Shown: in pieces, positions 21,726 through 34,241 of the stretch
Position numbering within the stretch: the stretch's first letter is position 1
How the letters are laid out: every line of letters starts with the position of its first letter
DNA from: Zygnema cylindricum
Taxonomy: Eukaryota > Streptophyta > Zygnematophyceae > Zygnematales > Zygnemataceae
Direction of reading: 5' to 3'
NCBI GenBank assembly: GCA_037447655.1
Contig: JBBHKE010002283.1
Span: 36,747 to 100,746 of the forward strand
DNA: 64,000 nt
Position numbers and translations under genes: made by a program
The notes under the pieces: generated by a model
What the model saw: the letters and a program-made list of their open reading frames with translations, nothing else
Databases searched by the model: none
Told to the model about the DNA's origin: nothing

Positions 21726-22949
21726 CGAGTAATTAGGAAGATTCCTAGGACCACGTGCACGAGATCAGATTAACAAGATTGGCAGAAGCGACGAACTTGA
21801 TAAGTCACATAGGTAGGAACAGACAGAGGTGTAGGTGGGAAGAGTAAAGGCATTCACATGTGGCAAGGCATAGATTAGATAGTCGTTCAGCAAGTAGGTT
21901 CCATTATAATAGAAAAGGAATACAAATGTAATGAATTGACAATGTCCAATAATAAACTGATTCTGAATGCTAAAACTGCCAAGCTTAATTTGTCCGTGAA
22001 TGATAAATCCTAACTCTTGTCCTATGCTATTTATCCTGATGCAAACAAAAGCAACTAAGTGGCGGTCGTATGATCAAGTGCCACGTGTACAATTCTTTTG
22101 ACAATAATGCATCGTGAAAACGTCCCCACGTCTGCTTAGCACCAGATTTAATGTTCCCGCTATGAAATCGCTAATGATGCTGTGAGGATGTGATTTCGTA
22201 GTACCAATGAAATCGCGTGAATCGCTGTACGAAATAATCGCCTAGAATCGCACTAAAAACAATATCTTGTGAAGTTAGTAGAACCTGCTATTTCACTTCC
22301 GGCAGCACCGGATTGGCCTTTTCACGAAGTAGACAAGAATCTGCCCGGCTCATTGTCTCTAAACCGACAAGCAGAGATCGAATATTAACTTAATGTACAA
22401 CGGCATTTGAAAACAGTAAGGGCTGTCCGCGTGTCCCACATGACAGGCCTACATGTCAGCATTTTTTGTCATTTTGTGTGGGCAACTCGCAAAATTCGAA
22501 AGAGAAGGCGCCACGTTTTGCATGACACCTTGTTAGAAGCAATGAAATGTACTGTTTGGAATTGTGTACGGAAAACACCGCTAGGTTTGTTCATCCGTAC
22601 GGAAGATCGTGTGCCTATCTCCTGTCGTCAATGGAAAGCAAAGCACCAACAAAAAATTCGTTTGGCAGGATCGAATTTTGAAGCTGCCGGTTGTGACTGC
22701 AGCGTGTAAGGTGTACGGAGCGACCGAATTTTACCAAACTCTGTTTTTTTTGCGTCATGTCACAATTTCCAGTTCCCATACGCCAAGGGCGCTCACATAC
22801 GACAGAACAATCTCTCCGTACAATTATGTACCTTTTACTTTTGAAGTCTTCTGAAGTCCTCTCAAGGGTGACAATAGTCGACATGTCGAATACGTCCAAA
22901 TAGAAACAATTAAACAGACTTTCGACTGCTCCATCCGTACACTTTCTTG
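21726..22949. other. Non-coding: 5' flank of family F and upstream region of the next gene
   Basis: The first several hundred bases after the F gag start should hold its 5' LTR, but no second copy exists in the window to define it. From about 22400 the sequence is unique. The minus frame at 22615–22899 has no recognisable domain. Confidence 0.35.
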
Positions 22950-22958
22950 CTATATAAA
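22950..22958 (+). promoter_or_regulatory. TATA box of the root-cap-like gene
   Basis: CTATATAAATC lies about 205 bp upstream of the ATG at 23155. A start site about 30 bp downstream would give a leader of about 170 nt that is strikingly pyrimidine-rich (CTTCTCCCCCATC, CTCGCCTCTCCCTCTACTCC). Confidence 0.6.
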
Positions 22959-23154
22959 TCTCGCTTTCTGCATAATAGCATTACAGCTGTCCGTTGTCTT
23001 CTCCCCCATCTTTTCATCTCTCCTCGCCTCTCCCTCTACTCCTTGGTCTTATTTTTTCCTGTCTTTTGATCATAGTAACTCTCAAATTCGGCGATTCCGA
23101 AAAAAAACGTAATTTTATTACTTGGAATCACAGAAATTTTACGGAAACCGAGGC

Positions 23155-25399
23155 ATGGCTCACGCCACGTGGATGCTCCTGCTCGTCGTGACACTTGTCA
23201 CAGTGCGTGACGTGACGGCGTGGAGCGAAGTCCCCGCCCCCGGCCGTGTGAAGTTCAAGGACGAGGGCCCGGATCTGTCCTTCAACAAGAGCTGCAATAC
23301 GGGGAGCTGCAAATTCGGAGGCATCCTGTCCTACTTCAAGGTGGGCGAGGGAGGGGAGGCCGATAATAGACCAGTGATAGGACAATACCGTACAAGGAAA
23401 TAATGCGGACTCTCCGGTCAACAACTGGAATTTGATTATAGGATTTTGAAGGCATAGTTACTAAAATATTTTTTAACTGTACGGATTTCCTGGTAGTTGT
23501 TCTAGAAACAAATTTATGTTTTTCACTCTAGTTTTAAGGTTCTTTCACATCATGTATTTGAGTCTTAGTAATAAGTAAGCTAAACTTTCAAATTCTTTAT
23601 CTTTGCCAGCATAGTTTTATTAGATCATCTTCTAGGACAGAATTCTAACCTCGTTTTTTTCTTAACGTCTATTGCAGATTCCTTTGGTGAAGGGCGAATT
23701 TGGGTACAAGGAGGAATCCTATGAATCTGGCCTTATCCCAAAATCCGTCTCCAAGGCTCTGAAAGTGAAGGGAAATAAGAATATTGCGGTTGTGGAAATA
23801 ACCGGAGGAAGTGCCGGATGTTGCCTTTTGTGCAAATACTACTTCAAATGTACCTACTTCCAATTCGTCAAAGTGTAAGAATCCTTTTTGTAATCTCTTT
23901 TTGTAAAATTTCTGTTTGTATTCCACCTTGAATCATCAGCGTTTAGTTGATTTCCTCTGGCAGTTGACTTTTTTTCTTGTTTTTGTTTTAAAAAAGCTCA
24001 TCCACTTTTTCATCGAACCATTCTTACACCTGTGAAATTAAAATTCTTGACATTGTTCATATTGAAGTCTTTATATTATAAAACTATCAAGAATTGAAAT
24101 TTTGGAATGCGATACATGTTTTTTTTTTGAGCTTTTTTTATGTCAGCATCACCTCTTCCAATCACACAATTCCCTTACCATCATATTCCTTTTGTTTGAA
24201 TTTCCAGTGGATGCGGCAATTGCCAACAAGGGCTTTGCTTTATTTACTCCGGAAGCGCCAAACCCAAGTACGTGGGTTCAAATGGGGGCTTTGCCCCGAG
24301 TTCCGTGGGAGGAAAATGCCAAATTCCGGAATGCAACAATGACCCCCATTTGACCGGAGCCCACGGGACAAAGTACGACTTCAACGGACTTCCCGAAAAG
24401 ACTTTCGCTCTCATATCCGACAAAACCATTCAAATCAACATGCATATGGTAGGGTACTACGACGACCGTACGGAGAGCGCCTCCGTTTTGGACAACGGAA
24501 AAGCGATCCGTAATGGATCCGTCAGTTGGGAATAGTGTGGACCTTTGAGGGAGTTGAGCACAAGCTTCGTCTCGTAGCGAGATCCGGGAGCGAGACAAAC
24601 CGAGGGGAGGGCTATTTGGAGAGGGCGGAACTGGATGGAGAGGCTCTACCCAAAATGGCAGTGGGAGAGGAGGCTGAGCTGGCAGGAGGGTTGACATTCG
24701 GATTGGAGGGATATGAGAAGGAGGGTCCTTATGACGTTGACTTCTACTCTGTACGGATTTCGGATCTTTTGAACATGGATGTTCGCCTGCGTGTGGCCAA
24801 CCCTCTGTTGCAGACACCTGAGGAGACTTATGTCCACATCAGTGTGGCTTTCAACTCTCTCAAGGTAGAAAAGGGGAGACTTGTTGTCCGGAGAGGATAT
24901 ACAGAATGAAGTATTTTGGGAGAATCTTGAAAGTGAGAATTTGAATTAGGAATTTCACAAGGTATATGAAGTATAGAGGTTTCCCACTGTACATATGATC
25001 TCGTTTATTGTTATTGGTTTACTTGTATTGGTAACTTGGGCTTTTTTTTTTTGTGTTTCTTGTCGTTGAAACTTTTTTTTTTTGTCTTTTGCTGATTATC
25101 TCTTTTTTGAGGTTGATTCTGCTGTAGTGGGTTTCTCTGATTTTTTCTTTTATCAGCATTCCAATTCCATCCACGGTGTTTTGGGGCAAACGTATCGAAC
25201 TTCTCATGAGAAAAGCGCCGAAGAATTTTCTGAAATTTCTACGTCTTCTCTGAAACCAATTGTGGCTGACGGGAAGAGTGGCAACGGATTTTTGGATGGG
25301 ATAAAAGAATATTATATTGTAAAAGATGTTTTGTCGACTGATTTCCAGTATTCTGCTTATGGAGGAATATCTTCCAAAATTGTTGTTGAAGTTGTGTAG
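23155..25399 (+). CDS. Secreted root-cap/LEA-related family protein, four exons, one frameshift
   Basis: Proposed exons are 23155–23340, 23678–23874, 24208–24864 and 25157–25399, with donors GTGGGC, GTAAGA and GTAGAA and acceptors TTGCAG, TTCCAG and TATCAG; all junctions keep phase. The product, about 425 residues, starts with a signal peptide (MAHATWMLLLVVTLVTV…). It then has a Cys-rich part (CCLLCKYYFKC, CGNCQQGLC, CQIPEC), a von Willebrand D-like block NNDPHLTGAHGTKYDFNGLP with INMHMVGYYDDRT, and ends with HGVLGQTYR and GKSGNGFLDG, which are hallmarks I know from plant root-cap-type (Pfam Root_cap) proteins. Function is unknown; such proteins are secreted. In exon 3 the frame shifts near 24510–24514: upstream reads …DNGKAIRN, downstream WIRQLGIVWTFEG. 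A single missing base explains this, so it is either a young pseudogene or a sequence error. An alternative ATG at 23122 would spoil the signal peptide. Confidence 0.75.
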
Positions 25400-28300
25400 A
25401 GTTGCCTCTTTGTACTAGGTGATACAAGATACTATTTGATATTTGTTGTTTAGGTTACATTTTCTTGAATTCAAGTTAGTTTGAATTTGAAGTACTGCTT
25501 AGATTGTGTTATCTGTACGGTAGTTTCGAACATTTGGTAAAAGGTTACGTTTAGAACTTGAATGTAGGACTTTTGTAGATTTTGTGTAAATTTAATTTGG
25601 AAAATGTCTTTTAAATGTTGGTAGTTCAGACGTTGCTACAGTGTAGACCTTTTCTATATGTCGAGGGAGAGTTCGTCGGAACACAATTCATTGTGGTTTT
25701 ATAATTTTAAAATTGTTCCAAAATATAATCTGGAAACATTTCGGTGGGATAAAGAGGTTGATCAACCAGATTAAAGTATAATACTCAGTGATCGCATTTT
25801 TCGTCTTTTCGTCTTGCCTTTAAATTATTCGTCTCTAATAAAACCATTCTTCTTTTATAATTTTTCATCGTATACTCTGAGGTTTGCTTTTCGATAGTTT
25901 TAAGCAAGAGACGATTGATAGGTAATTTAATTCTCAAAGATGTATATTTCATGAATTTCATTTATATACCATTCTTGTAAAATTTGTCTAAAAATGTTTC
26001 TGGATATTGTTGAGAATATACATGGTAGAGTTGGTATAAATTTGGAACAACAATTATAGTTTCTCAGGATCTTTTCTTTCACAAGGATTCCGTTTCCAAT
26101 CTTTATAATATTCAAATAACCTTTCCCTATAATTCTTGTCATCATGGTATGTTCCAGAGCGGAGTGTTAACAGGTATGTATCGAAGTTGCAAAGACCTCT
26201 TACTCAATAGGATCACTACACATTGAGAGTGCGCAACATTACGTAAACTTACCAGCAAAAACTTAAGCCAATAGATCACTTGCATAATTTTCACGACAGG
26301 ATTACACAATTATCGACAATTATGAATATATTAGTCGACGGCTTTTCTCACAAGACTCATGATGTTCATCCCACTCAACTTTGACATACGGACCCTAAAA
26401 GACTATTTCCTTACTATACACTGCATCTGACCTGGTGCACACTCTCCAATAGTGGTTGTTTCAGAATCCACTATCAAACACCCAAAAATAGTTAAACAAA
26501 GGGACGGACCTTTACCTGTAGATGTACGCAAAAACTTCAGCAACCTCGCCAGAGTTCTCCTTGAATTTTGTGAGTATTTTTTGTGTTGAGCTTTCGCTTG
26601 TGCATTTAAGTATTGTTGTGCACACTGATGGTGTAGTGATCTTATCAATTGGTATGGAAGCTAGTTAGTGCTCCATTAATTTAGGAGTGATGAAAAGGAG
26701 AAAGAAAACTTTACCTCCGCCATGTCAAGCCCGGTTGCCATAATACTCAGAAAGGGAGGAAATTGCATGGATCGCCCGAAAGGTGCTAAGAGAGGGTTGA
26801 AACAACACACCGGATGGAGGGAGAACTGGCATAGTCTTGGTCCATGTATAAACGCCAAAAATACACAAGGGGGTGGACGTTTCCTAAAAGAAAGAGTTCC
26901 GAATGAACGGAGCAAGCCGGATCATAAGATGATATAGAGTAGAAAGTGATAAGGCGATACAGAGGGAAAAGGTTATGGTATGAAGTTCACGGTTTCTATA
27001 CAGCTTGGGGCAGAAGACCATTTAATGGATCAGAGCGGGATGGTGAGAGGCACATGGAATTTGTACGCCAGCATACTCTCTCAAAAGTGAGACACGTGCC
27101 TTCCCGAGATTCCAAGATTATGGCATAATCCCCGGGGGCATCACCTGTCTTAGTACTAACAGGAACCAAAGTCCAAAGGGACTTCGGAATGTATGAATGG
27201 ACGCTAAGAATCCCACATGAACCATCGTCGTCACGATATCTTACGATTACACAAAGTGAGCAACGCTCGAAGGTTATAGGGCTCTAGGCTTCCCGCCCTT
27301 TCTTGGAACCATAACGAGGAGGGAATGGATACCAAATGTGACCGGAACGAAGTTCTAAGGACTCTCGAGTGTCTTAGGATGAACGAGAGCCTCTCCCGTG
27401 GAAAAAAGGCACAGAATGGATTGAGAAGCGGGACCACTTGAAGACCTTCCTAAGGGGCCCCTTTTTGTACACACCAGGGGGCTCTTTAAGAATGTTGTCA
27501 TTTGGTATCCCATGTGTTATGTCTTGTAAATACTAACTTTATATGTTATAATGGGAAATTATTGCAACAACTGTAGAAACCGTAGATTGTGCTGTAGCCT
27601 AAGATAAATTATCAGGGATTCAACGGCACATCCACTTGCCTGAGGTTTAACTTGTGAAGGATGGTAGTGTTTGACTATGACTTACAAGAGCCTCTAATTA
27701 GTGGCCTGTTAGACAAAGAGTCGTGTCATAGTAAGACAAAACTAGGGATTGGGCCACCAACAAGTGGAGTTCTTTGTCCCTTGTACAGGTGAGCTCACAT
27801 AACAAAGGAATACTTCAACCTCCATTGTAATTTTGCTTGTTTTTAGAATCCCCAGCCACACCTGGGCATTTGGATTTGCATTCTCTAGTATTTTTCGTTG
27901 GAAGTTGAGGTTTCAGTGTGGAGTGAAATGAGGGAAACTGAATGGCAATGATCCATCGGTTAGGTTTTTGATGATAGCGAGCTAACCTGTGTTTTCACCC
28001 CAATGAAAGGTGAAACTAGCCCTACAAATCACTCTTCATGCAACAAAAGAGGTCTTACTCAAATTTTACAGTGTCAATCTTTTGGAGAATCTTAATTAAA
28101 GATCATTAACAGGGAAACCAACTAGTGTCTCAACTACATCTCTCCAAGTGTGACCAAACCCGAATGGATAATAGCCTAATGAAAGCAGAATGTAGGGATA
28201 AAACTCGTTGAATATCCATTTTCCGCTCCTTTATCCTAGTTCCCATACTCTCACTCCATGTTCAGCCACAACCTCCAACAACAATGGAAACGAATGCCAA

Positions 28301-29211
28301 TCAAATGAATAGAAGCGCCAAAGGATTATCAGGGTTGAAAGTGTCTTTTTGGAGTGGGTAAGGTGCATTATTTCGCCATGAGGCGATGATGAGATCCAAT
28401 CTGTTGAAGGTTGCCCCGTTGGACGTGCTCTCGATGCCGATGATCTTTTGTACCCTCTAGGCATTTTTGGGCTTGACAGTATTACAAGAGGTTCATCTCG
28501 GATAAAACAACAACGCTTAGCCTTTAAACAGACTTCTAAAACGAGGCAAAAAAAAACCACGGAAGAAGCGCACTAACCTTTCTTTGAATCTCGTAAAAAT
28601 ATTTCAAAACCCACTCAGCTATAATATTGTGGAGCATCAAAGCTCATTTCTATTGTATAACGATTAGAGTAGGTATGGATAAGACACATTTTTGGCGCAA
28701 CCCGATGTGGTTATACTGGAATAAGTGGCATGTTATGGGACAAGGCATAATAATAAGGTCAAGTTATCATACGATATATACCATGGTAAGCTTTTGTCCT
28801 TTATCTAACAATTCGACAATTTTGGCCATACATTAATAAGGTTTGGTTCACGCCGATTACCAATTATCGACCTTAGAAATGGATCATCCGGATTATAAAT
28901 GATCAACCTTACAAAAGGATCTTAGACAATAGGAAAATTACAAGAAAATTGACTGGAGGGTCCTTAATATATTAGAAATATGAATTCAAAATTGTTCACA
29001 TGGCAAAGGGAATTTATGGAAATCTAAAAGATATAAGCAAAAATCTGGACTCCCCCACAATGGACGGCCCAAGGGCATACACGACGAGGATCAAGACACC
29101 ATGGTGCGATTAGTTAAACATGCCACGAGAATTTGTATATTTGATCTCGCTGCCTTGGATTACCGGTCTTCAATCTAAAGATTCACAAAATTGATTGTTG
29201 GGGGCGTAGAG
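25400..29211. other. Long intergenic region without recognised features
   Basis: The first 750 bp are very AT-rich, as expected of a 3' flank. From 26150 to 29200 base composition is more even and there are several short frames (for example 26722–26937, 26946–27128, and 28231–28560 on the minus strand). None shows a domain, an intron structure or a repeat partner in the window. An old, unrelated transposon or a non-coding transcript cannot be excluded. Confidence 0.4.
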
Positions 29212-30137
29212 TGTTGATTTTGGAAAGTTTCAAGTCTCAGTAAATTATTGTGATTGTGAAAAAATAGTAATCTGCAGCATAAGGGACACGCGTCGTAATT
29301 TGAGTACAGTACAGGTGTTTTGGAATGTATGTCACACTTTGAACGGAACAACGCAGCTACGACAAAGATATGACAACGCAGCAGCGACACACACAGGTCA
29401 ACGCAATTGCGACGCATAAAGGACAACGCAGAGTCAACGCACAAAGTACAAACACAACTGCGAAGATTTTCGATATGGTATGTACGGACAACGCAGGTGC
29501 GGTCAATATGGATATAATTTGGTACAATAAAAGACAACGCATCAGCGCATGATTTGAATATGTTTTGGTATATGACACAGCAGTTGCAATTGATATGAAT
29601 CAAGTCAACGGATACGATTCATAAAAAGATCACAAGTGACGTAGCCGACAATGATTTATACAATCACTTAGTATAGATTATGAGTAATGCTGATTGTACG
29701 GTGATAGATTATTTTGGCGAGATTAGGAATACTTAGAACTTAGTTGCAGGTTAGTTTTTGGACGTACCTTTCAGGTACACTTTTGTCAGCAGTACGACAT
29801 TGAGCAGATACTCACTGCGAGTATAAGACTTAGGACTTGGAACATTTTATGCATCCAGACTTCCAAGTAGTATAAATGCAGACAGTTTTTGGGAAACATC
29901 TGAGTATTATATCTTGAGCGTTGTCAAGTCAATTGTGCTGGAACTTCAGGAGTTGTCGGTGTTTATGCCGCTCTATAATCTGATAGAGTTTTGTGAAGTT
30001 TGGATGCTTGTATAAGATTTGGTGAACACTTGAAAACAGGTGTTTGGTAGAATTCGTGATAGCTTTTGAGAGTGTATCACGTCTACTTCTACTACTACTG
30101 CTGCTCCTCCACCTGCACCGGTGGTTGTAGAACAACA
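29212..30137 (+). repeat. 5' LTR of family D
   Basis: It runs TGTTGATTTTGG to AGAACAACA, 926 bp. The first 350 bp carry loose tandem ACAACGCAGCTGCGAC-type repeats (29345–29430). Near its end a frame reading STSTTTAAPPPAPVVVEQQ continues into VMGVSSRIPIF across the LTR border, so gag begins inside the LTR here too, although the expected ATG has been lost. GGTTATGGGC directly after the LTR is a partial copy of the primer-binding site of families A–C. Confidence 0.8.
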
Positions 30138-31020
30138 GGTTATGGGCGTGTCTTCAAGAATTCCTATCTTTTTCGGGGATAAGTATGTTTAGTGGGCGGA
30201 TATGGTGGAAACACATTTTGAAAATGTCAATCTTTTGGATATATTGGATGGTTCGCTGGATGAATCTGATCCGTCATGGTCTAAAAAAAATACGCAAGCT
30301 CGTTCTATTCTAAAATTTCGTATATCTGAGGACTTAGCTATGTCTCGGATAAAGATGAAAAAAGCAATTGATATCTGGAAATCTCTTCAAAGTGATTATG
30401 AAAAGGCCAATGTCTAGGAAGAGCTTCTATTGGCTGGAAATATTTGGGACTATAAGTACACTGGCGGTACAATGGCTGAATATTCTAACAAATTTCGTAT
30501 CCTTGTAGATGCACATGCTTGTGCAGGTGGGGTGTCTCCTCCTTTTCAGCATCGGGCATTGCTCATGAGGGGTCTCCCTCGTAGTGTGAAAGTAGTATTT
30601 GATACGCGCAAACAAAAAGATAAAGCTAGCTAGACATTACAATTAGCGATTAATATTTTACTAGAAGAGGAAGTAACATCTAAAATTCTCATGATGAGCA
30701 ACTAGAGGCTTTCAATTCAGACTTTGAGAGAAAAGTACGGTTTAAACAACAGAATCAGTTCAGACAATTTAATTAGGGTGGAAGTAGACAATAAAACAAT
30801 GCATGTTTCTATTGTAGTGAGAGAGGTCATGGATATAAGTCCTGTCCTAAGCTTAAAAAGGCTAACGATACAGGTTTAAACAAGCCGGGATGGCAACAAA
30901 GTCAGTTTTACAAAAGCTTTACGAGGCCAACACCTGGTGGAAATACATTGTTTTCGACTTTTTCGTCACTCCAAGACGAGACTATGACATTTTCTGAGGA
31001 GATGAAACGGATATATTTGC
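30138..31020 (+). pseudogene. Family D gag, interrupted
   Basis: Gag is readable in one main frame: VMGVSSRIPIFFGDKYV, then a stop (30190), VETHFENVNLLDILDG to a stop at 30415, then EELLLAGNIWDYKYTGGTMAEYSNKFRILVDAHACAGG to a stop at 30631. A zinc knuckle CFYCSERGHGYKSC follows at about 30802–30845. Comparison with the consensus suggests the three stops replace Gln, Gln and Trp codons, all explained by single C-to-T or G-to-A changes. The frame ends where the family C element inserted. Confidence 0.75.
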
Positions 31021-31025
31021 AATGG

Positions 31026-32334
31026 TGAAATTCTATGGGTTCCATTGCCACACAGAATTCGCAGGTCCAAAGGAAGCTAATCTAGATAGTGCCGACTCCA
31101 AGTTAATATAAACCCAAATGATTGACCCCTTGAAAATGAGAACCCCATTACAGCTTCACCCCTGTGAAATAAGACTTTCTGTGTGCTCAGTTTCACTACA
31201 GAATGCAAAGTTAGAATATGAGTTTAGGATAACATTCCCCACTTTGACTTTCCCTTAGAAATGAAGCCACCCAGGCAGGCAAAAACTCTGACCGACTACA
31301 CCCTTGTGTAGCGTGGACTCCCTTGAGTCCGCAGCAACAAGAATCACTTAATTTGGTTAACTGAATTGATAGTTATGGCTGGCCAAAGTTTGCCATTTAT
31401 ACAAGGTGCTCTCTGGGAGAGTCAGCTACCTACCCGAAATATTCTAAGTCCTAAACCCCTCTCTAAACCCTCTAGTACTGAGGTACGGACCAATCACATT
31501 ACTGTATAGTACATAAAGGTACAAATGCAGGTGTACCTTTTGTACGGACATCGTACGACATGGCTAATAAGTCAACAAATGTCGTATCCAGATTCGCTCT
31601 TGTATTCTCCGGAATTCCTGCCTCCAAATCTTATCTCTCCACGTGGCGCCGGGTCATGCCGCGTCAGAAAACGGTACCGTACAAGAAAGTACGAGTGCCG
31701 GAGTACTTTCTGTACGTACATTGTACGATGTCGCCATAGTGCGACATTTGTCACTCCTTGATTTGTTTTTTGCCGTTTCGGAAATTCCGTAATCCCGTAC
31801 GATGTTGCCACGTGTCATCCGGAGTGGCGGCGTCTGCAAACTGCCAAATTTTCCTTTCCGCGATGTCGGCGCTTACCACGGCCGTCCGATTTACATCGTA
31901 ACTAAAACGGACCGTCAAAAGAAATGTCCGTACTATTTATTTCGTCCGGTGCTAAAAGTACAACTGTTTCTATGCCCTCAATATTGTAATCCAGTTAAAT
32001 GGAATTCCCTACCTATAACTATATAAATATCTTTCAAACCCTATATGTACTAGCACTAGCCCTAGACTAAATGGACAAAGCTAACGACTACGGGACGGTT
32101 TACCGACGGTAGGTTCCAGGATCAATTCCTGGGTCCGTCAAATACCATTTTGGTAAACATACCTATATTATCTATTCCTGTCTCTCTGGAGAGCTTAGGC
32201 AGCCATGGCTCTAGCTCCCTCTCTAGCCTTCAGTGACTACGACAAGTGTGGGGGCTTGGAGAAGGGAGTCAGGGGCAGACTGCCTCTACTCTTTTCTATC
32301 TAATAAAGACCTAGAAAATACCCAAATATCAACA
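31026..32334 (-). repeat. 3' LTR of family C element
   Basis: It runs TGAAATTC to AATATCAACA. Leader hairpins lie at 31296–31311 (CTACAC/GTGTAG) and 31315–31330 (GGACTC/GAGTCC). The T-arm-like fold near 32105–32140 has a perfect CCAGG/CCTGG arm with loop ATCAATT. Confidence 0.9.
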
Positions 32335-32348
32335 CTCCCCTTATTTTC

Positions 32349-32906
32349 TAGTCTACTTCCTTTCTACTATTACAAACAAAAAACACTCCCTCCCCTTTTT
32401 CCTTTTTCTTTTCTTTTTCCTTTTATATAACTTATGAAATATGCTCTCGTATTTAAAACAATGCATTAGATGAAATGAAAAAATAATTGCATCACACATT
32501 TCATTTAGCATCCCACTTATCATAAATCCGAGCAAAGATTTTATCCATCTCATCTCTTTTCCATCCACACTAAATCCACTTTTCCTCTTGCAATTCAAAC
32601 AACCAGCCCCATCTCCAATCCGCAACACACACCCTGAGGCTAACCCTTTTACAAGCACACCTTCATAAATGTCATCACTCCCTTTAGTGATGCAAACCCA
32701 TTACCCCCAAAACATGAACTTTCCTCACTCTCTCCCATGGATTTCTTTCCACTCTCACTTTCTAAATTTATTCCCAATAAACATTTCTCCTCCCCTAAAC
32801 CTTTCATTAAATATTCCTCTTCTTCCTTCAAAACTCCTAGTTTCACTTCTCCCCTTTCCTCGGAATCCGTTGAAGTCTCCCTTTCCGACCAGTTTTCTTT
32901 TTCCAA
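32349..32906 (-). pseudogene. RT/RNase H remnants of family C
   Basis: On the minus strand ASGCVLRIGDGAGC resembles the RNase H block SGYVLYVGDGACC, and KEMRWIKSLLG resembles KELMWVKSLLG. Upstream, at 32906–32760, LMKGLGEEKCLLGINLESE corresponds to the RT block KDMGEAKYILGIQVERD. Everything between and around them is deleted or shuffled. These are internal-deletion relics of the full-length ancestor. Confidence 0.65.
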
Positions 32907-32957
32907 AATATCTATAAAATTCTCCTCATTATTTTTATTTTTCCCTTTTTCAATAAT

Positions 32958-34241
32958 TCATCCTATATCCGACTTACTCATTTCTAAGTCATACTTTCTA
33001 CACTCCTTGGCATCCACATCATGTCTAACTCCCTCAAGTACCTCCCTTCCCTTTACTTCTCTTATACCTCCAAAAGCACACTGTTGTCTTCGTGGAATTT
33101 CGGTGTACTTTTCTCTCTTCTCCATTCTACCAATGTGAAGAAGCTCCAAGATTTCTTCATCCTCTTTCTCCTCTTCCCCTTCTTCCTCCTCATTCACACT
33201 CCAACTTCTAAGTTCTTCCAAACGAGGACACTCTTCCATATAGTGACCCGGTTTCCTACAAGCGAAGCAAATCCCCTTTTTCAAAGTTCCCCTTTCTTTT
33301 CCTCTTCCTCTCCTTCCACCGAAGTTTCGATAAGGTTTACCTTTGTCCTTCTTCCTTTCATCACGCTTCCGCTTGTCACCGCCGTTCCTCACATCACGCT
33401 TCCGCCAGTCACCACCAGCTGTAAATGCAATCACCCTCTCACTTCCCCTACGAAGCTCCAAGGTGCTTTCCCTCACAAGTATTATCTCCATGGTGATGCT
33501 CCAAGTCCACGAGGAGCCATCCATTCCCTGCATACGGTAAATGATGTCTTCGTACTCATCTGGGAGTTTCATGATTAGTGTATTAATCTTTCTCTCCTCA
33601 GATTCTACGTATCCCGCGCTAGCAAGCTCAACATATAACGCAGCAATGTCATTGCAAAACTCTGTCATGCTACCGCCTTTATAAACATAGGCCTCTATCT
33701 CTTGTCTTACTAACTGCTGCCTCTTTATAGTCTCACTGTTATAAATCTGAATTAGTGTGTCCCAAATTTCTGAAGACTTGGCTAGATTTAAAAGAGTGAT
33801 AGCTATAGACTTAGACACATATCTAAGTATGAGATGTTTTGCTATAGTGTTTTTATATTCCCAAATTTTTCTATCATTTTCTTCAGTTTTTGGTTCAACT
33901 ATAACCCCCACAAGTGGAACCGTAGCCGAGAGCTTAGCTCCCCTCACCATAGGTGTCCCTTTATCTTTCTCCCCTATTTCCCCTTCCACGGTAATGATTT
34001 TCCCTTCACCTTCCGTTGCATCTGAACTGCGATTGGTTTTCTGGGCAGCCCCAGATAATTCTCCATAGTGAGCTCCACCAAAGCCAGGTGGCGGACACCT
34101 CACTTGTCCCGAAACAATTCCCCACAAGTGCTTCTCGAAAAGCAATCCCTCCATCATGAACTCCCAATAAGTGAAGTCTGTTCCATCAAACATAGGCACC
34201 CTAGATGGTGGGCCCATAACCTGAAATTCTATGGGCTCCAT
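32958..34241 (-). CDS. Intact Gag protein of family C
   Basis: It is 427 residues from ATG at 34241, which lies inside the 5' LTR: 20 nt of coding sequence belong to the LTR and the next 13 nt are the primer-binding site, giving MEPIEFQVMGPPSRVPMFDG. The Gag core follows (WEFMMEGLLFEKHLWGIVSGQ, SEIWDTLIQIYNSETIKRQQLV, INTLIMKLPDEYEDIIYR). A basic Arg/Lys-rich stretch comes next, then a complete zinc knuckle CX2CX4HX4C (C325, C328, H333, C338), and an acidic tail. It forms virus-like particles and packages RNA in this family. The C-terminal 80 residues extend into what was the protease region, but the DSGAS active site is gone. It is the only undamaged retrotransposon protein in the window. 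Confidence 0.85.
   Translation of the reverse strand: MEPIEFQVMGPPSRVPMFDGTDFTYWEFMMEGLLFEKHLWGIVSGQVRCPPPGFGGAHYGELSGAAQKTNRSSDATEGEGKIITVEGEIGEKDKGTPMVRGAKLSATVPLVGVIVEPKTEENDRKIWEYKNTIAKHLILRYVSKSIAITLLNLAKSSEIWDTLIQIYNSETIKRQQLVRQEIEAYVYKGGSMTEFCNDIAALYVELASAGYVESEERKINTLIMKLPDEYEDIIYRMQGMDGSSWTWSITMEIILVRESTLELRRGSERVIAFTAGGDWRKRDVRNGGDKRKRDERKKDKGKPYRNFGGRRGRGKERGTLKKGICFACRKPGHYMEECPRLEELRSWSVNEEEEGEEEKEDEEILELLHIGRMEKREKYTEIPRRQQCAFGGIREVKGREVLEGVRHDVDAKECRKYDLEMSKSDIG

Noticed and set aside
26722-28560. Several short frames in the long intergenic region
   Set aside because: No domain, no splice-consistent extension and no repeat partner; not enough to call genes.
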